A stretch of DNA of 64,000 nt from Candidatus Pristimantibacillus lignocellulolyticus (lineage in GTDB: Bacteria; Bacillota; Bacilli; Paenibacillales; Paenibacillaceae), in NCBI GenBank assembly GCA_023639215.1, contig CP097899.1, positions 4,646,001-4,710,000 on the forward strand, written 5' to 3'. Below the pieces are notes generated by a model that saw nothing but the letters and a program-made list of their open reading frames with translations, did no database searches and was not told the DNA's origin. This document shows positions 9,156-17,169 of this stretch, piece by piece (within the stretch, counting starts at the first letter, position 1; each line of letters opens with the position of its first letter). A program made the position numbers and the translations under genes.

Positions 9156-9220
9156 TTTCATTTTAATTAACTTTATGATCAACATCACTGCAAAAAAAGG
9201 GCTATATAACCATTTTCAAA

Positions 9221-9829
9221 CTAGCTACGCGTCCTTGTGAACCAATTTAACAGTAAAATCGTCATTATTATGCCCAGTAGCGATAATGCTACATAATATT
9301 GCGGGAAAGTTGGGACGACTTGCATGACAATCGGATCACTAATACTCGCAACAGGTATTTGACCTTTATAAATATTCGAACTTACTAAGTTAATACTATT
9401 TGCATTGGCAATGTCTACTACCCCTGAGACATTAGCAGCAATCGTGGATTTCGTATCCTCTTTATAATCAAAAATAAACACAAATAATGCTATCGAAAAC
9501 ATCGCCAAGCAACTAGCAATAATCATTGCAATATTGCGTCTGAAATTACGTGAGAATTGATAGCTTTTTGTTGCAATTGGCAAGTACCATGCTTCTTCAG
9601 CATAAATTCTATCCATTACATGTTTGTTAATATAATCAATATTCGTACCTTTTATGTCTGTATCATCGAAAGGATATTCAGAAAAAGAAATGGTACTGTA
9701 GTCCAGCTCTAATAATGATGAGCAATGCTCACAATCAAATAAATGAGCTTCGATTTCAATACGCAACGGATCGTTTTCATCCAGTTCCATGTAGCTATTT
9801 ATGAATTGTTCGATCTCATTACATTTCAT
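9221..9829 (-). CDS. Zinc-finger anti-sigma factor, membrane-anchored
   Basis: A 202-residue protein with a ZAS-type motif near residues 28-36 (HLFDCEHC, the Hx3Cx2C pattern) and a membrane segment at about 98-118. A second hydrophobic stretch at about 178-197 lies near the C-terminus. It should bind and hold the ECF sigma factor encoded just upstream; the ATGA overlap (9826-9829) couples their translation. Release would normally come from regulated proteolysis. PrsW is encoded 33 kb away, but nothing here shows that it acts on this protein. The two-helix topology differs from the single-helix RsiW type. Confidence 0.85.
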   Translation of the reverse strand: MKCNEIEQFINSYMELDENDPLRIEIEAHLFDCEHCSSLLELDYSTISFSEYPFDDTDIKGTNIDYINKHVMDRIYAEEAWYLPIATKSYQFSRNFRRNIAMIIASCLAMFSIALFVFIFDYKEDTKSTIAANVSGVVDIANANSINLVSSNIYKGQIPVASISDPIVMQVVPTFPQYYVALSLLGIIMTILLLNWFTRTRS

Positions 9830-10422
9830 TTCTGATTCATCCTTTCATAATCATCGCTTGATTTATCCTGCTCTATATAAGCCTCAAGCTGTTGTTTCAC
9901 ACTGGCTCTCGCTCTGAAAAGTAGCGATTTCACAGAGCTAACGGTTTGTTCTAAAATATTTGCAATTTCTTGATAATCCATTTGTTCATATTCTCGAAGT
10001 ATAATAGCTGATCGTTGCTTTTCAGGTAATTTATTGATTGCTTCACGTACCTTTTCCATACGTTCATTAATAAGAAGCTGCTGTTCTGGCGTTGCAGCAT
10101 CTGAAATAATCGGTTCCATGTTGACTTCCTCTATCGAAACATAAGCTGCTTTTTGCTTACGGAGTTCACTCAATACTGTATTTCGCGCAATTGTATATAG
10201 CCACGTAGAAAAGGTTGCATCTATTTCGCGAAACGTATGCAAACTTCGGTATGCTTTATAAAAAGTTTCAGAGCAAAGATCCTCTGCGAGTGACTCTAGC
10301 TTTGCACTTTTCAACATATGATAGATAAAGGCCATGATTCTACGTTGATAGCGATTCATTAGCTCAGAGTAGAGCTCGACATTGCCATCCTTGATTTCTC
10401 GTATTATCTGGGAATCTGTCAT
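9826..10422 (-). CDS. ECF-family RNA polymerase sigma factor
   Basis: A 198-residue sigma-70 family factor with only regions 2 and 4. Region 2 covers about residues 20-90 (LAEDLCSETFYKAYRSL, then FSTWLYTIARN). Region 4 covers about 125-180 (LPEKQRSAIILREYEQMDYQEIA with the helix-turn-helix VSSVKSLLFRA). It redirects RNA polymerase to a specific regulon. I cannot place it in a named group (SigW, SigX, SigM), so no symbol is given. The start at 10422 has GGAGGAGG about 10 bases upstream. A possible autoregulatory promoter lies 50-80 bases upstream. Confidence 0.9.
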   Translation of the reverse strand: MTDSQIIREIKDGNVELYSELMNRYQRRIMAFIYHMLKSAKLESLAEDLCSETFYKAYRSLHTFREIDATFSTWLYTIARNTVLSELRKQKAAYVSIEEVNMEPIISDAATPEQQLLINERMEKVREAINKLPEKQRSAIILREYEQMDYQEIANILEQTVSSVKSLLFRARASVKQQLEAYIEQDKSSDDYERMNQK

Positions 10423-10473
10423 GACAGGCGAACCTCCTCCACCTGCAATTTATTCCCGAAATCCACTATACAT

Positions 10474-10501
10474 GTATACTGAATTCGGATCAAAAAGTTG
10501 C
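10474..10501 (-). promoter_or_regulatory. Possible ECF-type promoter of the sigma operon
   Basis: GCAACTTTTT (from 10501) followed after 17 bases by GTATAC (10479-10474) resembles the -35 AAC and -10 CGTATA pattern of SigW-like promoters. The start would fall about 45 bases before the sigma ATG. The -35 is CGCAAC instead of TGAAAC, so this is tentative. Confidence 0.4.
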
Positions 10502-10638
10502 GTTTTTATATATGATCAATCATTCTTAGTTAATTCGAGCATAAATGACAAAATCCTTCATCTTACATAAATTATCTTTTTTTCCATATGTTCATTAATA
10601 GTTATAACTTCATAGTCTATTATCGTTTATCTTGACAG

Positions 10639-10668
10639 AAAAAAAAAGACCACTCTCAAGGAGTGGTC
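10639..10668 (-). terminator. Strong intrinsic terminator of the small-RNA unit
   Basis: Stem GAGTGGTC/GACCACTC (10648-10655 and 10661-10668), 5-base loop, then nine U (10639-10647) on the minus strand. Confidence 0.9.
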
Positions 10669-10725
10669 CGTGTCCATCTATGAACACAAGAGTTATTGGA
10701 TAGGAGTGGAGAGAAACCATACTGT
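10639..10725 (-). ncRNA. Candidate small RNA (~87 nt)
   Basis: Between tyrA and the sigma gene a perfect sigma-A promoter should start a transcript near 10725. The transcript opens with a pyrimidine-rich unpaired stretch (CTCTCCACTCCTATCC, 10713-10698) able to pair with Shine-Dalgarno sequences. A hairpin follows (GTGTTCAT with ATGGACAC, one wobble pair), then a strong terminator (GACCACTC stem, 9 U). This is the layout of trans-acting small RNAs in Bacillota. A 33-codon frame crosses it but has no ribosome-binding site. It could instead be a 5' leader attenuator for the sigma operon, whose ATG lies ~215 bases further on. Confidence 0.55.
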
Positions 10726-10731
10726 ACTTTT

Positions 10732-10773
10732 ATTATATGTATACGCTTCCAGTTTGTCAATAAGCGCTTACAT
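10732..10773 (-). promoter_or_regulatory. Perfect sigma-A promoter with an overlapping cre-like operator
   Basis: TTGACA (10760-10755), 17-base spacer, TATAAT (10737-10732). The cre-like sequence ATGTAAGCGCTTATT (10773-10759) overlaps the -35 and differs from the CcpA consensus WTGNAANCGNWNNCW at one position. Carbon-catabolite control of the small RNA is an inference from this overlap. Confidence 0.75.
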
Positions 10774-10865
10774 TTTAATTTTCAGCAAATATTTTCACAT
10801 AAATATACAATTCACTTACTTTTATATGTATTTCTTAATTACTCAAAATGAAAAGAATTTAACAT

Positions 10866-10912
10866 TAAAAAACGCTCATGAAAGGAAAATTCTCTCATAA
10901 GCGCTCTTTTTA
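10866..10912 (-). terminator. Terminator at the end of the aromatic supraoperon
   Basis: Arms CGCTCATGA (10873-10881) and TCATAAGCG (10895-10903) pair with one mismatch. U-runs flank both sides, so it could work in both directions. It lies about 24 bases past the tyrA stop. Confidence 0.7.
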
Positions 10913-10926
10913 TATCTAATTCTAAG

Positions 10927-12018
10927 TTATTGTTCTATTTTATACCCTTGTTCTCCTAGTAATACAATTGCTTGATCAAGATGTTCCTGTGTTCTGAAAC
11001 TTAGTTTTAATACGCCAGGAATTTGTTCTCGATTCTCAATAATTTGAATATTACTCAAATTAATTTGAGCTTTGCCTAGTTCACTAGCAATTGAACCAAT
11101 AATACCAGGATGATCGGGAATATCGACATAACAATCATAGATTGAATGAAGCATTCCTTTTCTTCTTTCTGGTAATTTACTGCGGAAGTCACCAGCTTGG
11201 CGGAATGCTTCCACAATCCCATCTCCATCATCCTGCTGAAGTAACTGCTTGAAATGATCCATGTTTTTCTGCCAATCGTTAAGAAGGCGCAAAAGAACTT
11301 CTTTATTATCCAATAAAATATCACGCCAAAGCGGTGGATCACCAGATGCAATACGCGTAATATCGCGGAAACCTCCAGCTGCAAGCGTCTCATATAGACC
11401 ATTATTATCATTATAGCCTCGGATTTGATTAACAAGGCCAACAGCAATAATATGAGGCAAATGACTAATTGCTCCTACAATGGTATCATGAGCTTCCGCG
11501 TCAACTGGAACGATATGTGCCCTCGTATAACTCAATAATTCAATTAACTGATTAAGACTAGTTGCTGATGTATCTTCATCTGCTGTTAGCACGTAAAAAG
11601 CATTTTCAAGTAAGCGACTTGAAGCAGCCTCCACACCTGAACGCTCCGATCCTGCCATTGGATGTCCTCCAATGAAAACTGCAGAGGTTTGCTTGAATAC
11701 TTGAGCAGAAGCCATCACAGACGCTTTCGTACTGCCTACATCCGTAATAATGCATCCTTGCTTCAAATCAAGCTTACTAAGTTGCTGCATGTACTCATCC
11801 ATCAGACCAACAGGAACACATAAGAATATAAAATCTGCATCTAAAGCTGCTTCTTCAACCGAAGTCGTGCCAATATCAACGACGCCACGTTGAACGTACT
11901 TTTCAGCAGAAGATGAGCGATTAGAATATCCAACAACTGTAATATTCGGTTGTCCCTTTAAGCACAATGCGATGGAGCCTCCAATGAGACCTACACCAAA
12001 TATCGCTACCTTTATCAT
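10927..12018 (-). CDS. tyrA: Prephenate dehydrogenase
   Basis: A 363-residue enzyme of tyrosine synthesis that oxidatively decarboxylates prephenate to 4-hydroxyphenylpyruvate with NAD+. The N-terminal Rossmann fold begins VAIFGVGLIGGSIA. GGHPMAGSERSG near residue 122 is the conserved substrate loop and ISHLPH near 183 belongs to the helical dimer domain. The last ~75 residues (DIPDHPGIIGSIASEL) form an ACT domain, the usual site of feedback control by tyrosine. It follows hisC with a 3-base gap. In B. subtilis aroE (EPSP synthase) comes next; here the operon ends instead. Confidence 0.96.
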   Translation of the reverse strand: MIKVAIFGVGLIGGSIALCLKGQPNITVVGYSNRSSSAEKYVQRGVVDIGTTSVEEAALDADFIFLCVPVGLMDEYMQQLSKLDLKQGCIITDVGSTKASVMASAQVFKQTSAVFIGGHPMAGSERSGVEAASSRLLENAFYVLTADEDTSATSLNQLIELLSYTRAHIVPVDAEAHDTIVGAISHLPHIIAVGLVNQIRGYNDNNGLYETLAAGGFRDITRIASGDPPLWRDILLDNKEVLLRLLNDWQKNMDHFKQLLQQDDGDGIVEAFRQAGDFRSKLPERRKGMLHSIYDCYVDIPDHPGIIGSIASELGKAQINLSNIQIIENREQIPGVLKLSFRTQEHLDQAIVLLGEQGYKIEQ

Positions 12019-12021
12019 AAA

Positions 12022-13119
12022 TTAAGCTAGCACCGCCAAATCCGTTAAAACTTGTTCTAGGACATTAATGAATTTTTCATTTTGCTCTGGTGTACCAACA
12101 GATACTCGAATATGTGTTGGGTATTGCTTCCAACCTGCACGTATAATAATTCCTTTACGCAACATCAGATTGAAAATTTCCATCGATGGTTTACGCACAT
12201 CAACCATAACGAAGTTACCATGACCTTCGAAGAATTCAAGATTCATTCGAGTGAATTCATTATGAAAATAATCTAGACCTGCACGGTTCGCCAAGCGACA
12301 TTGTTCAAGGAACGCATCATCTTTAAGCGAAGCTTTTGCTGCTACTTGGGCTAGACGACCAGTATTGAATGGCTCACGTACTTGGTTAATTGTACGAATA
12401 ACATCAGCGTTACCAATTCCGTAACCAATACGATTCGCAGCAAGACCATATACTTTAGAGAACGTACGCAGCACAACTAAGTTACTGTATTTATCAAGTA
12501 ATTTAACGCCATCTGTAAAGTTAGTATCGAATACATATTCTCCATAAGCTTCGTCAAGAACAACTAGCACATGCTTAGGCACTTGGTCTAAGAAGGAAAG
12601 CATATCCTCGTGAGCAATAATTGTTCCGGTTGGATTGTTCGGATTACAAATCCAAAGCACTTTCGTCTTATCCGTTGTTGCTGCAAGCATCGCAGGGAGA
12701 TCATGCTTACCATCCTTCAAAGGTACCTCGACTAACTTCACATTCTCGATCTCAGCATTATGTTTATATTGAGAGAATGTCTCATTTGCCATTACTGTCT
12801 CATCGCCAGCAACTAGAAAAGCACGAGCAATCATTAGAATAATGTCGCTTGAGCCTGTACCAAATATAATTTGGTCATTATCGACATTAATTTTACGTGC
12901 AAGAACATCCGTTAATTCAACACTTGCGCCATCTGGATACAAGTGTAGTTGATCTATTTCTTCAAGCATTGCTGCTTTGGCTAGTGGCGAATAACCTCGT
13001 GGGTTTTCATTGGATGCAAGTTTAATGACTTCATCTAATCCTAATTCTCTTTTAACATCTTCTACTGGTTTACCTGGTTGATACACTGGTAAATGCATAA
13101 TATTTAATTTTGGCTGCAT
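12022..13119 (-). CDS. hisC: Histidinol-phosphate / aromatic aminotransferase
   Basis: A 365-residue PLP-dependent class I/II aminotransferase. Conserved features are KLASNENPRG near 37, ICNPNNPTGT near 157 and the PLP lysine in RTFSKVYGLA near 220. It makes histidinol phosphate in histidine synthesis and, from this position next to tyrA, probably also transaminates hydroxyphenylpyruvate and phenylpyruvate, as the B. subtilis enzyme does. An intrinsic terminator lies between trpA and this gene, so hisC-tyrA may have its own promoter, although I found none that is convincing. Confidence 0.95.
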   Translation of the reverse strand: MQPKLNIMHLPVYQPGKPVEDVKRELGLDEVIKLASNENPRGYSPLAKAAMLEEIDQLHLYPDGASVELTDVLARKINVDNDQIIFGTGSSDIILMIARAFLVAGDETVMANETFSQYKHNAEIENVKLVEVPLKDGKHDLPAMLAATTDKTKVLWICNPNNPTGTIIAHEDMLSFLDQVPKHVLVVLDEAYGEYVFDTNFTDGVKLLDKYSNLVVLRTFSKVYGLAANRIGYGIGNADVIRTINQVREPFNTGRLAQVAAKASLKDDAFLEQCRLANRAGLDYFHNEFTRMNLEFFEGHGNFVMVDVRKPSMEIFNLMLRKGIIIRAGWKQYPTHIRVSVGTPEQNEKFINVLEQVLTDLAVLA

Positions 13120-13149
13120 GGGCCATTCACCTCTTTGTCTATAATTGCA

Positions 13150-13161
13150 TTAACGCGTTAA
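13150..13161. promoter_or_regulatory. Perfect 12-bp palindrome upstream of hisC
   Basis: TTAACGCGTTAA lies about 30 bases before the hisC start codon, in the right place for an operator. No known regulator was matched to it. Confidence 0.3.
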
Positions 13162-13297
13162 ATAGTGACTACTTCATATTGTCTCACAACTTATATTACT
13201 TTTAAAGTCTATATTTATGTATCTACTTTTAACGATCTTTTTATTAAACTCTATAGTCCAGATTGCCTTATCACCTATAATCTCATAAGCTGATATA

Positions 13298-13338
13298 CAA
13301 AAACCGTATGCTAGCGGACAGATCCTATTAGCATACGG
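13298..13338 (-). terminator. Intrinsic terminator between trpA and hisC
   Basis: Perfect 10-bp stem CCGTATGCTA/TAGCATACGG (13304-13313, 13329-13338) followed on the minus strand by UUUUU after a G. It lies about 70 bases past the trpA stop and about 180 bases before hisC. Confidence 0.8.
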
Positions 13339-13405
13339 CTTTATATGATGATACTCACTTACAAATACATTTATTGTAAGTAATGATTGGATGAATGATT
13401 ACCTA

Positions 13406-14212
13406 TTATCCTTTTAAGCTAGCAACAAAATCACCGATCTGTTTCAAACCTGCTTGCTTGGTCGCTTCATCAGCTAACAATGGCAAGCTGTTCTCGATTG
13501 TACGAACGATTGCACTACCTACGATAACACCATCGCATTTACCTTCGAAACGAGCAACTTGTTCACGATTAGAGATACCAAAACCGATTGCAATCGGAAC
13601 CGAAGATGCACTCTTAACTACTGCTAGAAACTCATCAATGCCAGTATGGAATGTAGCTCGCTCACCTGTAACTCCTAATGAAGACACACAATATACAAAG
13701 CCTTTTGCATGCTGTGTAATACGAATGACACGTTCATCGGAAGTTGGTGCAACTAAAGGGATAAGATGGATATTATATTGCTGCGCTAATTCTCTAACTT
13801 CTCCATCTTCTTCAATTGGAAGATCAGGAATAATAAGTCCACTAATATCATTACTTTTCACAATATCAAAAAATGGTCTAAGCCCAAACTGGAAAATGGG
13901 ATTAAAGTATGTGAACAGAATTAATGGAATTTGGACACCTTCAGCACGCAACGTCCCACCCAGATTAATACAATCTGTTAATGTAATACTGTGCTGTAAT
14001 GCGCGTTCTGAAGCACGTTGAATTACTGGACCATCTGCTAGCGGATCAGAATAAGGCACACCTAATTCTATAATGTCAGCGCCTGCTGCTTCTAAAGTTT
14101 TAATAATATCGACCGTTGTAGCAATATTGGGATCGCCTACAGAAATGAATGGAATTAATGCAGTATTGTTCTGCTCTTTCAGTTCAGCGAATTTTTTATC
14201 AATTAAATTCAT
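13406..14212 (-). CDS. trpA: Tryptophan synthase alpha chain
   Basis: A 268-residue TIM barrel that cleaves indole-3-glycerol phosphate to indole and glyceraldehyde-3-phosphate, passing indole to the TrpB partner. IIELGVPYSDPLADGP carries the catalytic glutamate and aspartate, and IPLVAPTS and VSSLGVTGER are the usual phosphate-site loops. The start at 14212 follows GGAGG by 8 bases. Unlike every other junction in this trp operon, the gap to trpB is large (about 250 bases) because a MITE-like repeat sits there. Confidence 0.97.
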   Translation of the reverse strand: MNLIDKKFAELKEQNNTALIPFISVGDPNIATTVDIIKTLEAAGADIIELGVPYSDPLADGPVIQRASERALQHSITLTDCINLGGTLRAEGVQIPLILFTYFNPIFQFGLRPFFDIVKSNDISGLIIPDLPIEEDGEVRELAQQYNIHLIPLVAPTSDERVIRITQHAKGFVYCVSSLGVTGERATFHTGIDEFLAVVKSASSVPIAIGFGISNREQVARFEGKCDGVIVGSAIVRTIENSLPLLADEATKQAGLKQIGDFVASLKG

Positions 14213-14259
14213 ATGAGTTACCTCCAATAATTTTTCATTAGTCCATCTCGTCTACCACA

Positions 14260-14457
14260 GTTCAAAAAGCGGGCTTTCGCAATCCGAGAAGATGGAGCGC
14301 TACTTGAGAAAGGCGCAAGCGCAAGTGTACATAATTACGGACACGCGAACCTACAATGTTTGTGAAAGAAAACCTCGGAAGCATTAGTTCGCTTCATATT
14401 CGATATCGAATAATCGACGTCAGTATGCACTTCGTTGTCAAAGTCTGCTTTATGAAC
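14260..14457 (+). repeat. MITE-like palindromic repeat, copy C, inside the trp operon
   Basis: A full-length copy of 198 bp with terminal inverted repeats GTTCAAAAAGCGGGCTTT (14260-14277) and AAAGTCTGCTTTATGAAC (14440-14457). The internal palindrome ATATTCGATATCGAATA is present, as are the TACTTGAGA and GTGTACATAATTACGGACAC parts. It fills the trpB-trpA gap. In the mRNA the ends could pair into one long hairpin between the two cistrons. Confidence 0.85.
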
Positions 14458-14462
14458 ATCCT

Positions 14463-15674
14463 CTACAAATGAAAAGATCCATCGGAAGATTTACCTAAGT
14501 AACTCATAATCGCTTCTACATCTTTGTCGCCTCGACCAGACAAACTTACTACGATTGTTTGATCTTTGCTTAAAGTTGGAGCTAACTTAATCACTTGTGC
14601 AATAGCATGTGCTGATTCTAACGCTGGAATAATCCCTTCCGTACGAGAAAGTTCTTGCAACGCTTCCAGTGCTTCTGCATCCGTAATAGGTGCATACTCT
14701 GCACGACCACTGTCTTTCAAGTAAGAATGTTCAGGTCCGATACCAGGATAATCAAGTCCTGCTGAGATTGAATGAGCTGGTTGTACTTGGCCGTGCTCAT
14801 CTTGCAGTACATAACTCATCGAACCTTGGAATACACCGTGACGTCCTTTTGTCATCGTTGCTGCATGCTCATCTGTCTCTACACCACGACCAGCAGCTTC
14901 CACGCCTAATAATTTCACACCTTTATCTTGGATAAATGGATAGAAAATACCGATTGCATTACTACCGCCACCGACAGCAGCCACAACATAATCAGGTAGT
15001 TTATTTTCGTATTTCAATATTTGCTCACGAGCTTCATCACCGATAATACGCTGGAAATCTCGAACCATCAAAGGGTATGGATGAGGACCAGTTGCAGAAC
15101 CAAGAATATAGTAAGTATCTGTTACATTACTAACCCAATAACGTAGAGTTTCATTACAAGCATCTTTTAACGTGCGTGTTCCACTAGTTACAGGTACAAC
15201 TTCAGCACCAAGTAAATTCATTCGGAATACATTTAGTTGTTGGCGCTTCATATCTTCTTCGCCCATAAATACTTTACATTCAAGACCTAGTAAGGCAGCT
15301 ACAGTAGCAGAAGCAACACCATGTTGACCCGCTCCAGTTTCAGCAATAATCTTCGTTTTGCCCATACGTTTAGCAAGCAATCCTTGCGCAATTGCATTAT
15401 TAATTTTATGCGCACCCGTATGGTTCAAATCTTCACGTTTCAAGTAAATTTTTGCTCCACCAAGCTTTTCAGTTAAATTCGGAGCGTAATATAATGACGT
15501 CGGACGACCTGAGTAGCGATATAATAAATCAAGTATTTCTGCTTGGAATTCTGGATCTTTGGAATAGTGAAGATATGCTTCTTCTAATTGTAACAAAGCA
15601 TTCATTAATGTTTCAGGAACATATCTGCCCCCGAACGGTCCAAAGCGACCATTGGAATCTGGAATTTGTGTCAT
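14463..15674 (-). CDS. trpB: Tryptophan synthase beta chain
   Basis: A 403-residue PLP enzyme that joins indole with serine to give tryptophan. GRFGPFGGRYVPETLM at the start and the PLP lysine in HTGAHKINNA near residue 87 are diagnostic. AVGGGSNAIG near 229 is the phosphate-binding loop. It is TrpB1-type, made to pair with TrpA. Its ATG overlaps the trpF stop in an ATGA, so the two are coupled. The stop codon lies five bases before repeat copy C. Confidence 0.98.
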   Translation of the reverse strand: MTQIPDSNGRFGPFGGRYVPETLMNALLQLEEAYLHYSKDPEFQAEILDLLYRYSGRPTSLYYAPNLTEKLGGAKIYLKREDLNHTGAHKINNAIAQGLLAKRMGKTKIIAETGAGQHGVASATVAALLGLECKVFMGEEDMKRQQLNVFRMNLLGAEVVPVTSGTRTLKDACNETLRYWVSNVTDTYYILGSATGPHPYPLMVRDFQRIIGDEAREQILKYENKLPDYVVAAVGGGSNAIGIFYPFIQDKGVKLLGVEAAGRGVETDEHAATMTKGRHGVFQGSMSYVLQDEHGQVQPAHSISAGLDYPGIGPEHSYLKDSGRAEYAPITDAEALEALQELSRTEGIIPALESAHAIAQVIKLAPTLSKDQTIVVSLSGRGDKDVEAIMSYLGKSSDGSFHL

Positions 15675-16372
15675 GCTTCTATCACCTTTCTGACAAACTC
15701 ATTTATTTTGTGCAAATCTTTCACTCCATCTGATTCTACACCACTGGAAACATCTATTCCATCGCAACGATAGCTCGAAATTAATTGTGCTACATTGCCT
15801 TCATGCAATCCACCAGCCACGTATAGCTGCAGTTCAAATTGATCTGCAACTGCTCGATATGTCGCAATAGCTTCCCAATTGAAAGGTTTACCTGTCCCGC
15901 CACCTGGAGCATCTATTAATATACTCTCAATATAAGGAATATATGGAGTCAATTCATCCTTAATATGTTGCTCCGCCTCATTATTATGCTCACGTTGTTG
16001 TTTGATTGAAATTACTTTCCACAACGCTAAATTGGGATAGGCTTCATGCAACAAACTATAGTATTGCACATCCTCATTGCCATGCAATTGCACGACATCG
16101 AGCGGAACATGTTGCAATAAAGCAATCATTTCTTCAAGAGGATGATTGACGAATACACCAACGGCACGTATCCTCTCTCCACTAAGGCGATGAATAGCAT
16201 CGACAAGTTGCTCAGCTTGTGCAGCTGTAACTTGACGCTTACTCGGAGCAAAGACTAGCCCAACTTCTTGAATCGGTAATCCTTCCATCGCCTCTATAGT
16301 TGCAACATCGCGTAAACCACATATTTTGATGCGCGGCTTAATTGATAACGACTCTACGACTTCTTGATTCAT
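15671..16372 (-). CDS. trpF: Phosphoribosylanthranilate isomerase
   Basis: A 233-residue TIM barrel catalysing the Amadori rearrangement of phosphoribosylanthranilate, step 3 of the tryptophan branch. KICGLRDVAT near residue 15 has the catalytic cysteine, VQLHGNED and LYVAGGLHEGNV are the phosphate-site strands, and the general acid aspartate is in ILIDAPGGGTGKPFNW. It overlaps both trpC and trpB by ATGA junctions. Confidence 0.96.
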   Translation of the reverse strand: MNQEVVESLSIKPRIKICGLRDVATIEAMEGLPIQEVGLVFAPSKRQVTAAQAEQLVDAIHRLSGERIRAVGVFVNHPLEEMIALLQHVPLDVVQLHGNEDVQYYSLLHEAYPNLALWKVISIKQQREHNNEAEQHIKDELTPYIPYIESILIDAPGGGTGKPFNWEAIATYRAVADQFELQLYVAGGLHEGNVAQLISSYRCDGIDVSSGVESDGVKDLHKINEFVRKVIEA

Positions 16373-17169
16373 ACGTTTGTAACCTGACCCATTAATTGCT
16401 CAATCGCTTGACCAACATCTCCTTGACGCATGAAATGTTCACCGATCAGCAATCCTTGTGCCCCTACAGATCTTACATATTCATAATCTTGCTGACTCAA
16501 TATGCCGCTCTCACTAATGTTCATAACATGTTCAGGCATCATACCGATTAAAGCTTGAGTTGTCTCAAGTTTTGTTTCAAATGTGTGCAGATTACGATTA
16601 TTAACACCGATCAATGTAGCCTTATTTAATTTAAGCACTCGTTCTAATTCCGATGTATCATGAACTTCTACAAGAACGTCCATTCCTAATTTTTTCGCAA
16701 GATCGTGGAATTCACTAAGCTGTTCATCTGTCAGAATAGCTACAATTAATAAAATACAGTCCGCACCTATAGCTCTTGCTTCATAAATTTGACGGTAATC
16801 AATAATAAAATCTTTGCGTAATAATGGAAGTTTCACTGCTTCTGAGATTCTTTTCAAGTATTCATTAGATCCTTGGAAGTAATCCACATCAGTAAGCACG
16901 GATAGACAATCTGCACCAGCAGACTCATAGGCAAGTGCAAGTTCAACCGGATGGAAATCTTCACGTATTAATCCTTTGGACGGAGATGCTTTTTTCACTT
17001 CCGCGATTAACGCTAAATCACGTTTACGACCACCTGCACGCAAAGCTTTCTCGAATCCACGGCATGGAGGCAATGTAGCAATATGTTGTTCATACTGCTT
17101 AATATTGAAGTTTTCCGCTAATTGCTGTACTTCAACTTTTTTCGTCTCGACAATTTTATTAAGAAACAT
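16369..17169 (-). CDS. trpC: Indole-3-glycerol phosphate synthase
   Basis: A 266-residue TIM barrel that closes the indole ring from carboxyphenylaminodeoxyribulose phosphate with loss of CO2. AEVKKASPSKGLI carries the catalytic lysine, LLRKDFIID the second lysine, and GVNNRNLHTF and SESGI are the usual late strands. It is a stand-alone enzyme, not fused to TrpF. GGAGA lies eight bases before the ATG, inside the trpD end. Confidence 0.97.
   Translation of the reverse strand: MFLNKIVETKKVEVQQLAENFNIKQYEQHIATLPPCRGFEKALRAGGRKRDLALIAEVKKASPSKGLIREDFHPVELALAYESAGADCLSVLTDVDYFQGSNEYLKRISEAVKLPLLRKDFIIDYRQIYEARAIGADCILLIVAILTDEQLSEFHDLAKKLGMDVLVEVHDTSELERVLKLNKATLIGVNNRNLHTFETKLETTQALIGMMPEHVMNISESGILSQQDYEYVRSVGAQGLLIGEHFMRQGDVGQAIEQLMGQVTNV

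Noticed and set aside
10639..10725. A 33-codon leader peptide in the small-RNA region
   Set aside because: The ATG lies 5 bases from the predicted transcript start with no ribosome-binding site, and the frame runs through the terminator.
13395..14021. A 208-codon plus-strand ORF
   Set aside because: It is antisense to trpA in full and shows only the codon shadow of that gene.
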